NCBI GenBank assembly: GCA_035308905.1
Contig: DATGFS010000061.1
Coordinates: 1-38,001, forward strand
Length of the DNA: 38,001 nucleotides
Reading direction: 5' to 3'
DNA from: a bacterium
GTDB taxonomy: Bacteria; Sysuimicrobiota; Sysuimicrobiia; Sysuimicrobiales; Segetimicrobiaceae
Shown one piece after another: positions 1 through 7,195 of this stretch. The notes beneath the pieces are model-generated. The model did no database searches. It was not told where the DNA came from and saw only the letters and a program-made list of their open reading frames with translations. A program made the translations under genes and the position numbers. The number at the start of each line of letters is the position of its first letter. Position 1 is the stretch's first letter.

Positions 1-673
1 GCTGCTCCGCCAATTCATAGCCGAGCGTCTTCTTGCCCTCGGCACGATACGGCTCGCGGAGCGTCGACATATCGAACCAGCCGCGGCGTGCCCCGGCCTT
101 GCGCAGCACCTGGCCCGCGTCGGTGATGAGCCCGTGAATCAGGTAGGTGTGCGCCCCGTACGCCGCGCACTCGGCCTTGTTGGCGTGCGGGGCATCCACC
201 GGCATCACGAGGTAGAGCTCGAGATGCGCGCGGGCGCAGTACGCCGCGGCCGCGGACGCCGCGTTGCCCGCCGACGGCATCGCGATCGTTGTGACGCCGA
301 GCTCCTTGGCCTTGCTGATCGCCGCGGAGAGCCCGCGCGCCTTGAAGGATCCGGTCGGGTTGAGGCCCTCTTCCTTGCAGAGAACGTGGGTGAGCCCCAG
401 CCGGCGGCCGACGCCCGGCATCGGTAGGAGCGGGGTCATCCCCTCGCCGAGGGTCACGATGTTCGCCTCGTCCCGGACGGGCATCAGCTCGTGATAGCGC
501 CACATCGTCGCCGGCCGTTTGGCCAGCGTCGCCCGTGAGAACTCGCCGCGGGCCCGATCGAGATCGTACCGGGCGTAGAGGACCTTTCCGCAGGCCGGAC
601 AAACCGTGTGGATCTCATCGGCGGAATACGTCGCGCCGCACGCCGTGCACTCGAGATGGTGCAGAAAATTCAT
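1..673 (-). CDS. thrC: threonine synthase, C-terminus beyond window
   Basis: PLP enzyme converting O-phosphohomoserine to threonine. I translated 224 residues from ATG at 673; the rest lies left of the window. An N-terminal zinc ribbon is visible (C9-x2-C12 and C25-x2-C28), as in many bacterial and archaeal threonine synthases. It is followed by LGEGMTPLLP (about 75-84) and the cofactor lysine in NPTGSFKARG (K111). Further on, PSAGNAASAAAAYCARA matches the phosphate-binding region of fold-type II PLP enzymes. The start is preceded by AAGGGGG. It is the first gene after an extended -10 promoter (803-811), with a hairpin in the leader. A threonine dehydratase or cysteate synthase is less likely because of the zinc ribbon and the motif set. 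Confidence 0.9.
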   Translation of the reverse strand, partial: MNFLHHLECTACGATYSADEIHTVCPACGKVLYARYDLDRARGEFSRATLAKRPATMWRYHELMPVRDEANIVTLGEGMTPLLPMPGVGRRLGLTHVLCKEEGLNPTGSFKARGLSAAISKAKELGVTTIAMPSAGNAASAAAAYCARAHLELYLVMPVDAPHANKAECAAYGAHTYLIHGLITDAGQVLRKAGARRGWFDMSTLREPYRAEGKKTLGYELAEQ

Positions 674-765
674 GAAGACCCCCTTCAGCCCAGGTTCTGC
701 CGAGCCGCGGGCGAGCCGGCCCGGCCATGCGTCCAGGTTAATACTTCTCTCGGGGAAACGAAAAG

Positions 766-787
766 GCCCGCGCGGGGTCGCGCGGGC
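766..787 (-). terminator. hairpin with T-run in the thrC leader (terminator or attenuator)
   Basis: Perfect 8-bp stem (GCCCGCGC at 766-773, GCGCGGGC at 780-787) with a 6-nt loop. On the minus strand it is followed by CTTTTCGTTT, the form of an intrinsic terminator. It lies between the putative thrC promoter and the thrC start, beginning only about 10 nt after the expected transcription start, so it could attenuate thrC. I see no leader peptide or T-box elements. Confidence 0.5.
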
Positions 788-802
788 TGTCAACCGAGCC
801 GT

Positions 803-811
803 ATTATACCA
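803..811 (-). promoter_or_regulatory. extended -10 promoter for thrC
   Basis: On the minus strand the sequence reads TGG-TATAAT, a perfect -10 hexamer with the TG extension. No good -35 is visible, as expected for an extended -10 promoter. Transcription would start near 796, giving a leader of about 120 nt before the thrC ATG at 673. Confidence 0.6.
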
Positions 812-923
812 TATTCTCCGTCAGGAGGGAAGAGGCAGAATGAATCTATCCAAATGATAGAAATATCAAATTCAGCCGAACATGCTGTGTCGAAAGTCCG
901 GGAGCGTTCGGACCTATGCCGGC

Positions 924-1793
924 TTAGACCGAGGCGTGAGCGATGAACTGAAGCCAGTAGCGCGGGACGGTGCCGTCCGTCAAACGGGCGTCCTGGATCG
1001 CGGCGCGGACGGTGCGCTTGAGGGCGTCGGCACCGGCCTCGAGCGGCACGCCGGGAAGCGCGCCTTCGATGAACATCGAGAACTGGCCGATGTCCTCAAG
1101 GCTTTCGGGAGACATCTCGACCTTGTGGAGCTCCCAGGACGGCTCGACGAAACCGGCCCCGGACAGCAGCTGCGCGTATTCTTCGGGTGTGCGCCACCGC
1201 ATCGCGGCCGCGCGGTCGGCGTGCGTATGCGTCACGCTGATGCCGGAATCTTGCAACAGGCGCGCCGCCCGGACCACCCACGACCGCCAGAACCGCTCGG
1301 TCCCCGGCACGTAGCATCCTTTGAAATAGGTCGTGTTGAACGCGAGCACGCCGCCCGGCCCAAGCACGGTCCGGATTTCCTGCAGCACCCGCTCCTTGTC
1401 GCCGATCAGGTGAATGGCGTTGCAGAACACCACGACGTCCACCTGCGGAACGAGCCGGCTGAGGTTCTCGGCGCTGCCGTGGACGAACCGGACGATGCTC
1501 GACGCGATCCGCCGCCGGGCGCGGTGCAGCTCGACGAGCGACGGATCCACGGCGTAGATAATCCCGCGGGTGTGCTCGCGCATGCGGGCCAGCAGCAGCT
1601 CGGTGATCGCGCCGGGACCGCAGGCGAGGTCCACGATGCGCGGGCCGAGCGCCGCGACGCGATCGACGAGCCAGCGGTTGACGTCGGTGAAGAACGGATG
1701 GCGGGCAAAGCGCCAGAAACCGAAACGGTCTTCCTCTGTTGAGAGGACGTCGGACGCAAACTCGGACGTTACGTGGTGCTCGTCCACAGCCAT
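924..1793 (-). CDS. class I SAM-dependent methyltransferase
   Basis: 289 residues. Motif I is IVDLACGPG (about 53-61), followed by an acidic residue ending strand 2 (YAVDPS), then VVFCNAIHLIGDKERVL (motif IV region) and LGPGGVLAFNTTYF (motif V region). This is the usual Rossmann methyltransferase order. The substrate cannot be inferred: the family includes small-molecule, quinone and lipid methyltransferases. No membrane segment or extra domain is visible. A TATAAT hexamer directly abuts the ATG at 1793, so the functional start may be the GTG at 1787 of a leaderless transcript (see the site at 1795-1800). It stands alone between thrC and the helicase-like gene. Confidence 0.85.
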   Translation of the reverse strand: MAVDEHHVTSEFASDVLSTEEDRFGFWRFARHPFFTDVNRWLVDRVAALGPRIVDLACGPGAITELLLARMREHTRGIIYAVDPSLVELHRARRRIASSIVRFVHGSAENLSRLVPQVDVVVFCNAIHLIGDKERVLQEIRTVLGPGGVLAFNTTYFKGCYVPGTERFWRSWVVRAARLLQDSGISVTHTHADRAAAMRWRTPEEYAQLLSGAGFVEPSWELHKVEMSPESLEDIGQFSMFIEGALPGVPLEAGADALKRTVRAAIQDARLTDGTVPRYWLQFIAHASV

Positions 1794-1794
1794 A

Positions 1795-1800
1795 ATTATA
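1795..1800 (-). promoter_or_regulatory. TATAAT box abutting the methyltransferase start
   Basis: Minus strand reads TATAATTATGGCTGTG. If this is the -10 box, transcription starts about 7 nt on, near 1788, beside the in-frame GTG at 1787. That predicts a leaderless message. The -35 match is weak (TTGCAC with 18-bp spacing), so this rests mainly on the perfect -10. Confidence 0.4.
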
Positions 1801-1843
1801 ACCGCGTCCCGGAGCGCCGTGCAAGCACGGTCCGGGACGCGGT
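1801..1843 (-). terminator. long hairpin downstream of the helicase-like gene
   Basis: ACCGCGTCCCGG (1801-1812) pairs perfectly with CCGGGACGCGGT (1832-1843), extended by one further pair. The enclosed segment forms a second short stem, CCGTG/CACGG. On the minus strand it is followed by TATAATT, a poor U-tract. Its position after the helicase-like gene suggests termination, but it also overlaps the upstream promoter region of the methyltransferase. Confidence 0.45.
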
Positions 1844-1976
1844 GGGGACGCTATTCGCCTTCATGCTACCGCGGGGGCTGAGCCTGCGGGCGTCTTGGCT
1901 CCGCTCGCCGACTCCGCGGCGAGCAACGATGTAATTCAAGCCGTTAGGCCTGGAGCCAAAACGCACCGGCGCCAGA

Positions 1977-2645
1977 TCAGGCCCGGTGCCCCGGACTGAG
2001 CGACTGCACGGGCGCGTTCGTCACCCAAATGGGGTTCCGGAGGTACCGGCTCACCATCGCCCGGATCGGCTCCGGCAGCGTCGACGAGAACAGCACCGTC
2101 TGCCGCGTCGACGGCGTGCGCACGAGGATCTGCTCGACGTCCGTCCGCAGACCCATCTTGAGCATCCGGTCCGCGTCGTCCAAGACCAGCATGTGCACGC
2201 TGCGCAGGGTCAGCGTCGCCTTGCCGAGGTGTTCGAGCACACGGCTCGGCGTCCCGACGACGATGTGCGGCTTCTCCCGCAGCCGTGTGATCTGCCGCGC
2301 GAGCGGCTCGCCCGTCGAGATCGCGACGATGCGCAGCCGCGTGTGCGCCCCAAGCCGGCCGAGGTCGCCCGTGATCTGCCGCACCGCGTCGCGATTGGGC
2401 GCCAGGACGAGGCCCTGCACGGCCTTGCTGCGCGGATCGAGCCGCTGCAGCATCGGGATGCCGAACGCCGCCGTCGTGCGCGGCGCGGGATCGGCCTGCG
2501 CGACGAGATCCCGTCCGATCGCAAGCGACGGGATCACGCGCGACTGGATCGGCGTGGGGGTCGCCCACCCGAGTTCCTGCAGCGCGCGCTGGATGCGGGG
2601 ATCCGCCAGCCCGCCGAAACCGTTGGTATGTGTTTCGATGGCCAT
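1977..2645 (-). CDS. degenerate stand-alone DEAD-box RecA1 domain protein
   Basis: 222 residues from ATG 2645, chosen because GAGGGG lies 7 nt upstream. The whole protein aligns by eye to the first RecA-like domain of DEAD-box RNA helicases: Q-motif region GWATPTPIQ (26-34), motif Ia-like LAPNRD, GTPSRV (131-136), motif II-like VLDDAD (154-159) and motif III-like SST (187-189). The key ATPase positions are altered. The Walker A stretch reads AQADPAPRTTAAF (49-61), where the family has AQxxTGxGKTxAF, so the lysine and both glycines are lost. DEAD is DDAD and SAT is SST. No RecA2 domain follows before the stop. ATP-driven unwinding is therefore unlikely; an RNA-binding or partner-binding role is inference. 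It has no obvious operon partner. Confidence 0.75.
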   Translation of the reverse strand: MAIETHTNGFGGLADPRIQRALQELGWATPTPIQSRVIPSLAIGRDLVAQADPAPRTTAAFGIPMLQRLDPRSKAVQGLVLAPNRDAVRQITGDLGRLGAHTRLRIVAISTGEPLARQITRLREKPHIVVGTPSRVLEHLGKATLTLRSVHMLVLDDADRMLKMGLRTDVEQILVRTPSTRQTVLFSSTLPEPIRAMVSRYLRNPIWVTNAPVQSLSPGHRA

Positions 2646-2794
2646 TCGCACGCCCCTCGAATCAGGTTCTGCGCCGTGCACCCGCAAGCACCTGAACGGG
2701 AGATGCCGGGTACACAGGGCACGACCGGAGACAGTCACTCACTCCCGTCGGCCGTTGGAAGATGCGTCGTTGCGTCGCTGGAAGACGCCGGGGT

Positions 2795-2824
2795 TTGAGT
2801 TTGGCTGCGAGGCTATTGTATCAT
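2795..2824 (+). promoter_or_regulatory. candidate promoter of queF-queT
   Basis: TTGAGT (2795-2800), 18-bp spacer, TATCAT (2819-2824): four and five matches to the sigma-70 hexamers. It predicts a start near 2831 and a leader of about 37 nt carrying the queF ribosome binding site. The leader is too short for a preQ1 riboswitch with an expression platform, and I see none. Confidence 0.5.
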
Positions 2825-2867
2825 AGCACCGGCCTGACGTTCAACCGAGGCGAGGTGGCGAACACAC

Positions 2868-3371
2868 GTGCGGCCCAAGCCGGGCGAAGCGCCCAGGGAC
2901 ACCACCGCTCGCGATACCGCGGGGGTCGACGCCGACCGCGTGCCGGCGGACCCGCCGGCGGCCGGCATGATATCGAGGCCGCTGCCCGTCTCGCTCGATG
3001 TCCGGTCTCCGGCCACGGTCAGGGCCGAGGTACTGGAGACGTTCCCGTACGAATACGCCGGCTCGCCGGCGGTCGTGGATATCGAGACCGACGAGTTCAC
3101 CGCCGTCTGCCCGTGGTCGGGGCTGCCCGATTTCGGCCGCCTGGTCATCCGCTATCTGCCGAAAGAGCGGGTGCTGGAGCTGCGCTCGCTCAAGTACTAT
3201 CTGCTCTCGTACCGCAGCGTCGGCATCTTCCAGGAGCACGCCGCCAACCGCATCCTCGACGACCTCGTCCGCGCCTGCGCGCCCGCCTGGATGGAGCTCG
3301 AGCTCGATTACCGAATCCGCGGAGGCGTCCACACCGTCGTCCGCACGCGCTGGCCGGCGTCCCCCTCGTGA
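2868..3371 (+). CDS. queF: NADPH-dependent 7-cyano-7-deazaguanine reductase QueF
   Basis: Reduces preQ0 to preQ1 in queuosine biosynthesis or salvage. 167 residues in the short unimodular form of the family. Catalytic cysteine C81 and aspartate D88 are in AVCPWSGLPDFG. The QueF signature region is ELRSLKYYLLSYR (104-116), followed by the substrate-contact stretch GIFQEHAANRI. The first 45 residues are a Pro/Ala-rich extension not expected in the core family, so the in-frame ATG at codon 34 is a conceivable alternative start. The GTG at 2868 is preferred because GAGGTGG lies 9 nt upstream. Its stop overlaps the queT start by 4 bp (GTGA). Confidence 0.92.
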   Translation: MRPKPGEAPRDTTARDTAGVDADRVPADPPAAGMISRPLPVSLDVRSPATVRAEVLETFPYEYAGSPAVVDIETDEFTAVCPWSGLPDFGRLVIRYLPKERVLELRSLKYYLLSYRSVGIFQEHAANRILDDLVRACAPAWMELELDYRIRGGVHTVVRTRWPASPS

Positions 3372-3913
3372 GCTTCCGCGCGGCGGCCGCGCCCGGCGGC
3401 GGGCCGGCGTTCCGCCGTGCGCGGCGCGGGATCGCCTTCCGCGTGGCCGAAGGCGCCGTGATCGCCGCCGCCTACGCGGCCTTGACCGTCTATCTCGCTC
3501 CGGTCTCCTACGGACCGTACCAGCTGCGGTTTGCAGAGGTCCTCAAGCCGCTCGTGATCTGGGAGCCGCATCTCATTCCGGCGTTTGTCATCGGCAACTT
3601 CCTCGGCAATCTGACGAGCCCGTTCGTCGGTCCGTGGGAGCTGGTGTGGATGCCGTTCGCGAACCTCGTCGGAGGATGGGCGGCGTGGCGCCTCGGCCGG
3701 ACAAACGCCTACCTCGGCGCGACGGCCTACGCGGTCGTCATTGCGGTCGCCGTGACCGTGATGCTGTCCGCGATCCTCCACGCGTCGGCCCGCGTCTTGT
3801 TTCCGCCGCTGCTCGTGAGCGAAGTGTTGCTGATCGTGACCGGCGTCCCGGTGATGCAGCCGGTGCACGCCGCGCTGCGGCGGGTGTTCAAAGCGCCCGG
3901 GAGCCGCGCCTAG
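3368..3913 (+). CDS. queT: QueT-type queuosine precursor transporter (ECF S component)
   Basis: 181 residues, hydrophobic, with five or six membrane segments. It carries the QueT family pattern: AAAYAALTVYLAPVSYGPYQ, then LRFAEVLKPL, and GNFLGNLTSP. QueT proteins are substrate-binding S components of energy-coupling factor importers for queuosine precursors. The GTG start lies within the queF stop (GTGA) and lacks a ribosome binding site, so translation is probably coupled. Pairing with queF points to uptake and use of preQ0 or preQ1 rather than de novo synthesis; that link is inference. The energising EcfA/T module encoded at 6346-9000 could serve it as a shared group II module. Confidence 0.85.
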   Translation: MSFRAAAAPGGGPAFRRARRGIAFRVAEGAVIAAAYAALTVYLAPVSYGPYQLRFAEVLKPLVIWEPHLIPAFVIGNFLGNLTSPFVGPWELVWMPFANLVGGWAAWRLGRTNAYLGATAYAVVIAVAVTVMLSAILHASARVLFPPLLVSEVLLIVTGVPVMQPVHAALRRVFKAPGSRA

Positions 3914-3929
3914 AACACGTTCGCCGGCC

Positions 3930-5339
3930 CTATTCGGGCTCGGGCGGCCGGCGCGTGTGCCACGGCGTCGCCCGCTCGTAGGCGCCGCCGATCGCGATCA
4001 CCGTCTCCTCGTCCATCGGCCGGCCCGCGATCTGAAGGCCCACGGGCAGGCCGTCCGCGCCGAAGCCGCACGGCACCGAAAGCGCCGGCGCGCCGACGAA
4101 GTTGAACAGCCGGCTGAACCGGGTGATCACGCCGCGGGTCTCCAGGACTTCTCCCCCGAGATCGATCGTATCCTGGCCGATGCGCGGCGCGACCGCCGGC
4201 ACGCTCGGCAGCACGAGCGCGTCGAGGCGCCGGAAGAGCTCGCCGTACTCCTCGAGCGCGAGCGCGCGCAGCTTCTGGGCGCGCAGGTACTGCGGCGCGG
4301 TGATGAACAGCCCGTGCCGCAGGCGCTCGAGCGTCTCCGGGCCGTAGTCCTGAGGACGCTCCCGCAGCCAGCGCTCGTGCACGCTGGCGGACTCGGCCTG
4401 GATGATGGCGAGCTGCGCGGCAAACGTCTCCGGCATGTGCGGCAGCGTGACCGTCTCGAGCCGGAGCCCGAGTCCGCGCAGGACGTCGAGCGCCGCCTCG
4501 AACGCGATCCGGACGCCGTGCTCCATCTGGCGGTGGTAGGGATCGTCGAAGATGCCGACGCGCAGGCCGCGCACCTCGGCTCGGACGGCCGCGCGGAAGT
4601 CGGGCACGGTGTGGCCGAGCGTCGTCCGGTCGTGCGGATCCGGGCCCGCGATCGCCTGGAGGACGATCGCGGCGTCCTCCACCGTCCGGGTCAACGGCCC
4701 GGGGTGATCGAGCGACCACGAAAGCGGAAAGACGCCGTAGGTGCTGACGCGGCCGTAGGACGGTTTGAGTCCGACGACCCCGCAGAGCGCGGCGGGAATG
4801 CGGATGCTGCCGCCGGTGTCCGTGCCGATGGACGCGCAGCCGAGCCCGGCCGCGACGGCGGCCCCGCCCCCGCCGCTCGACCCGCCCGGGATCCGGTCGA
4901 GCCCCCACGGGTTGCACGTCGGGCCGAAGTACGCGTTGTTGTTGGTGATGCCGTAGGCGAACTCGTGGAGCGCCGCCTTGCCGAGCAGCACCGCGCCGGC
5001 CTCCCGCAGCCGGACCGTCACGGTGGCGTCGTGCGCCGGCACGTGGTCGGCCAGCACCCGTGAGCCGCAGGTCGTCCGGATGCCGCGCGTGTCGATCAGA
5101 TCTTTGAGCGAGACGGGCACGCCGTGGAGCAGTCCGCGGTAGCGCCCCGCAGCGATCTCGCGCGCCGCCTCCGCCGCCTGGGCGCGGGCCAGATCGGCCG
5201 TCACCGTGATGAACGCGTTCAGCGCGCGCCAACGGTCGATCTGCGCGAGCGCCGCGTCGGTGAGCGCGAGGGGCGACAGCTCACCCGACCGCAGGCGCTC
5301 CGCCAGGCCGGCGATGGTCTCGTACGGAAGGTCGGTCAG
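3930..5339 (-). CDS. amidase signature family hydrolase (AtzE/GatA-like), CTG start
   Basis: 469 residues. The amidase-signature triad is recognisable: lysine in VSLKDLID, the cis-serine in PGGSSGGGGAAVAAG, and the nucleophile serine in GTDTGGSIRIPAA. The family hydrolyses C-N bonds of amides; the substrate is not readable. No ATG, GTG or TTG lies in frame between the typical N-terminus (TDLPYETIAGLAERL) and the upstream gene. The best start is CTG at 5339, overlapping the stop of the upstream small subunit (CTGA) with GGAG 8 nt before it. That partner is GatC/AtzG-like, so this may be an AtzG-AtzE-type pair rather than the tRNA amidotransferase: no gatB is present. Confidence 0.87.
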   Translation of the reverse strand: MTDLPYETIAGLAERLRSGELSPLALTDAALAQIDRWRALNAFITVTADLARAQAAEAAREIAAGRYRGLLHGVPVSLKDLIDTRGIRTTCGSRVLADHVPAHDATVTVRLREAGAVLLGKAALHEFAYGITNNNAYFGPTCNPWGLDRIPGGSSGGGGAAVAAGLGCASIGTDTGGSIRIPAALCGVVGLKPSYGRVSTYGVFPLSWSLDHPGPLTRTVEDAAIVLQAIAGPDPHDRTTLGHTVPDFRAAVRAEVRGLRVGIFDDPYHRQMEHGVRIAFEAALDVLRGLGLRLETVTLPHMPETFAAQLAIIQAESASVHERWLRERPQDYGPETLERLRHGLFITAPQYLRAQKLRALALEEYGELFRRLDALVLPSVPAVAPRIGQDTIDLGGEVLETRGVITRFSRLFNFVGAPALSVPCGFGADGLPVGLQIAGRPMDEETVIAIGGAYERATPWHTRRPPEPE

Positions 5340-5542
5340 CGGCCGTTCTCCATGCTGGGCGCCGCCGCGGGCAGAAGCGGCGGCAGGGCCGGTCTGCGGC
5401 CGTCGATCGGCAGCTCGCGCAGCCGGTCGAGATCCGCGTACATTTTCGAGACGGCCGGCGCGAGCCGCTCGAGGGCGTCGGGCGGAATCGAAAGCCCGAG
5501 CATCCGGGCCAGCTGTGCGAGACCGGCGGCGTCTACCGACAT
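5336..5542 (-). CDS. small GatC/AtzG-like amidase subunit
   Basis: 68 residues, Ala/Leu-rich and helical. It resembles the short helical partners of amidase-signature enzymes (GatC, AtzG): an N-terminal helix region (AGLAQLARMLGLSIPPDALERLAPAV is the general region, about 6-31), then YADLDRLRELPID and a Pro-rich tail. ATG at 5542 has CGGAG about 9 nt upstream. Its last codons contain the ribosome binding site and CTG start of the amidase. Identification rests on size, composition and adjacency more than on strong motifs. Confidence 0.6.
   Translation of the reverse strand: MSVDAAGLAQLARMLGLSIPPDALERLAPAVSKMYADLDRLRELPIDGRRPALPPLLPAAAPSMENGR
5348..5351 (-). promoter_or_regulatory. Shine-Dalgarno that supports the CTG amidase start
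   Basis: GGAG on the minus strand, 8 nt before CTG at 5339, inside the last codons of the GatC/AtzG-like gene. It supports termination-reinitiation at CTGA. Confidence 0.5.
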
Positions 5543-5579
5543 TCCGGGAACTCCGGGATCGAGCGTGTCGGATCGGTAC

Positions 5580-5629
5580 CGTGCCGGCGCCGCGGGTCCG
5601 CGAGGCCGCGGCCCTCGTGCGCCGGCACG
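5580..5629 (-). other. 11-bp inverted repeat between the S component and the GatC-like gene
   Basis: CGTGCCGGCGC (5580-5590) pairs perfectly with GCGCCGGCACG (5619-5629). The 28-nt loop contains a further GC-rich dyad (GAGGCCGCGGCCCTC). No T-run follows on either strand, so it is not a classical terminator. It may mark an mRNA processing point or Rho-independent pausing between the ECF block and the amidase pair. Confidence 0.4.
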
Positions 5630-5638
5630 CTTGAGGCG

Positions 5639-6184
5639 CTAGACGCGGGCGCGGGCCTCCGGCCGCTGCACGCGCTTCCATCCGAGGAGCACCGCCAACG
5701 AGATGATGACGGCGACGATGATCTCGGGGATGCCGTGGGTCACCGCGACGGTCGCGGCCACCTTGGCCGGCAGGTAGTGCCGTGCAACGCCGAAGCCGAG
5801 CACGAGGATCGTGTTTGTCGCCGTGCCGACGATCGCCGCAAGCGTGATGGCCGTGGCCTCGCCGGACCGCCGGAACGACGTGTACGTCCACGCCGCGAAG
5901 ATCCCGATGAAGATCCGCGGCACGATCGCGACGATCGGATCCTTGAACATCGGGGTCGTGGCATAGAAGAAGCTGTAGAGTCCGAAAATGGTGCCGATGA
6001 TGGCGCCGACTACCGAGCCTTCCAGGATGCCGCCGATGATCGCCGGCACGTGCATGATCGTGGCGTTGATGCCGGTCGGCATCGGGATGAAGCCGAGACG
6101 CGTGGCGCCGAGGAAGATCGCAATCGCGGCGAGCACCGCGGAAATCACGATGCCGCGCGTCGAGAGTCCCCCCTGACCCTGCAT
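5639..6184 (-). CDS. ECF transporter S component, substrate unknown
   Basis: 181 residues from ATG 6184, chosen because GGGAGG lies 7-8 nt upstream. Five or six membrane segments. Features typical of the general ECF S-component family (PF12822-like) are LGATRLGFIPMPTG, ATIMHVPAIIGGILEG, GAIIGTIFGLYSFFYAT and VPRIFIGIFAAWTY. The family binds vitamins or small metabolites such as pantothenate, folate or riboflavin, and the exact ligand cannot be told from these motifs. It follows ecfA1-ecfA2-ecfT in the same direction, so it is probably the dedicated S subunit. The hydrolases on both sides of the block may act on its ligand (inference). Confidence 0.85.
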   Translation of the reverse strand: MQGQGGLSTRGIVISAVLAAIAIFLGATRLGFIPMPTGINATIMHVPAIIGGILEGSVVGAIIGTIFGLYSFFYATTPMFKDPIVAIVPRIFIGIFAAWTYTSFRRSGEATAITLAAIVGTATNTILVLGFGVARHYLPAKVAATVAVTHGIPEIIVAVIISLAVLLGWKRVQRPEARARV

Positions 6185-6345
6185 CGCTTCGCCTCCCGTG
6201 GTCGTCGTGGGCCGCCGGGCCCCGAAGCCGCCCAGCCGGCCCCGCATGAAGCCGCGGGGCACATTCCCCGCCTCCGGCCGTCCTCCTGCCCTGGCCGGCA
6301 TAGGCCTCCGGCCCCGTCTGCCGCGGACGTGCCGGTTGAGTCCGG

Positions 6346-7185
6346 CTACACCGAAAACGGCGCCCGCAGCATCGCGACGAGGAACAGCAGCGCCGCCACC
6401 GGCACCAGCCAGTCAACGGGGCTCCCCCGCAGCACCATGTAGCTCGTGCGCCCGGCGCCGCCGGTGTACGCCCGCGCCTCCATCGCGACGATCAACTCCT
6501 CGCCGCGCCGGAGCGCGAAGGTAAACAGCGGCACGAGGACCGGCAGCATCTGCCGCGTCCGCTCGACGAACTGCCAGCGGCTCCCGCCGATCCGGCCGCC
6601 CCGCGACGCCTGCGCCTTCATCAACCGTTCCGCCTCGAGGGCCAGCGTGGGCACGAACCGGATCGCGATGGTGACGACGAGCGCCAGTTCGTGCCCGGGC
6701 ACGCGAAACCGCCGCAGCGGCCGCAGGAGGCTCTCGATGCCGTGCGTGAGCTCCGTCGTCGTGGTCGTCAGCGTGAACACGCTCGTCACGAACAGCAGCT
6801 CCACGAACCGCGCGGCCGAGACGATCACGAGCCGCACCACGGCCGCGGTGACGACGATCCAACCCCAGTGGAAAACGACGGGGCTCGACGGGTCGTAGGC
6901 CCTCCCAAAGAACAGCAGCTGCATCACGGCCAGGATCACCAGCACCGGCATCGCGGGAAGGATCCCGCGCAGGGCATAGCTCATCGGGATGCGGCCGAAC
7001 GCCACGATCCCGAGGCACACCGCGATGAGCAGCGCGTTGCCGGTCAGCGTCGGGGTGAAGCTCACGGCGCCGACCAGCAGAAGCGTCGCGACGATCTTGG
7101 CGCGCGGATCCATCCGGTGGAGGTACGAGCCGGTCGGCAGATACTGGCCGATCGTGATGTTGCGGAGGAGCTCGAACTCGCTCAC
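6346..7185 (-). CDS. ecfT: energy-coupling factor transmembrane protein EcfT
   Basis: 279 residues. An N-terminal YLPTGSYLHRMDPRAKI precedes several membrane spans and the two coupling-helix signatures: ASRGGRIGG (Ala-Arg-Gly type) and ARAYTGG near the C-terminus. EcfT links the two ATPases to the S subunit and drives its toppling in the membrane. GTG start at 7185, 10 nt after the ecfA2 stop, with TGAGG 8 nt upstream. A 161-nt gap separates it from the S component; I see no gene or clear signal in that gap. Confidence 0.92.
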   Translation of the reverse strand: MSEFELLRNITIGQYLPTGSYLHRMDPRAKIVATLLLVGAVSFTPTLTGNALLIAVCLGIVAFGRIPMSYALRGILPAMPVLVILAVMQLLFFGRAYDPSSPVVFHWGWIVVTAAVVRLVIVSAARFVELLFVTSVFTLTTTTTELTHGIESLLRPLRRFRVPGHELALVVTIAIRFVPTLALEAERLMKAQASRGGRIGGSRWQFVERTRQMLPVLVPLFTFALRRGEELIVAMEARAYTGGAGRTSYMVLRGSPVDWLVPVAALLFLVAMLRAPFSV

Positions 7186-7195
7186 GCGCGCGGCC

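Noticed and set aside
821-858. Plus-strand micro-ORF MNLSK after a perfect AGGAGG near the thrC promoter
   Set aside because: Only five codons, spacing 11 nt, no gene follows on that strand, and it lies upstream of the thrC promoter on the opposite strand. Probably chance.
3930-5339. Glutamyl-tRNA(Gln) amidotransferase subunit A
   Set aside because: No gatB nearby and the small partner is AtzG-like, so a general amidase call is safer.
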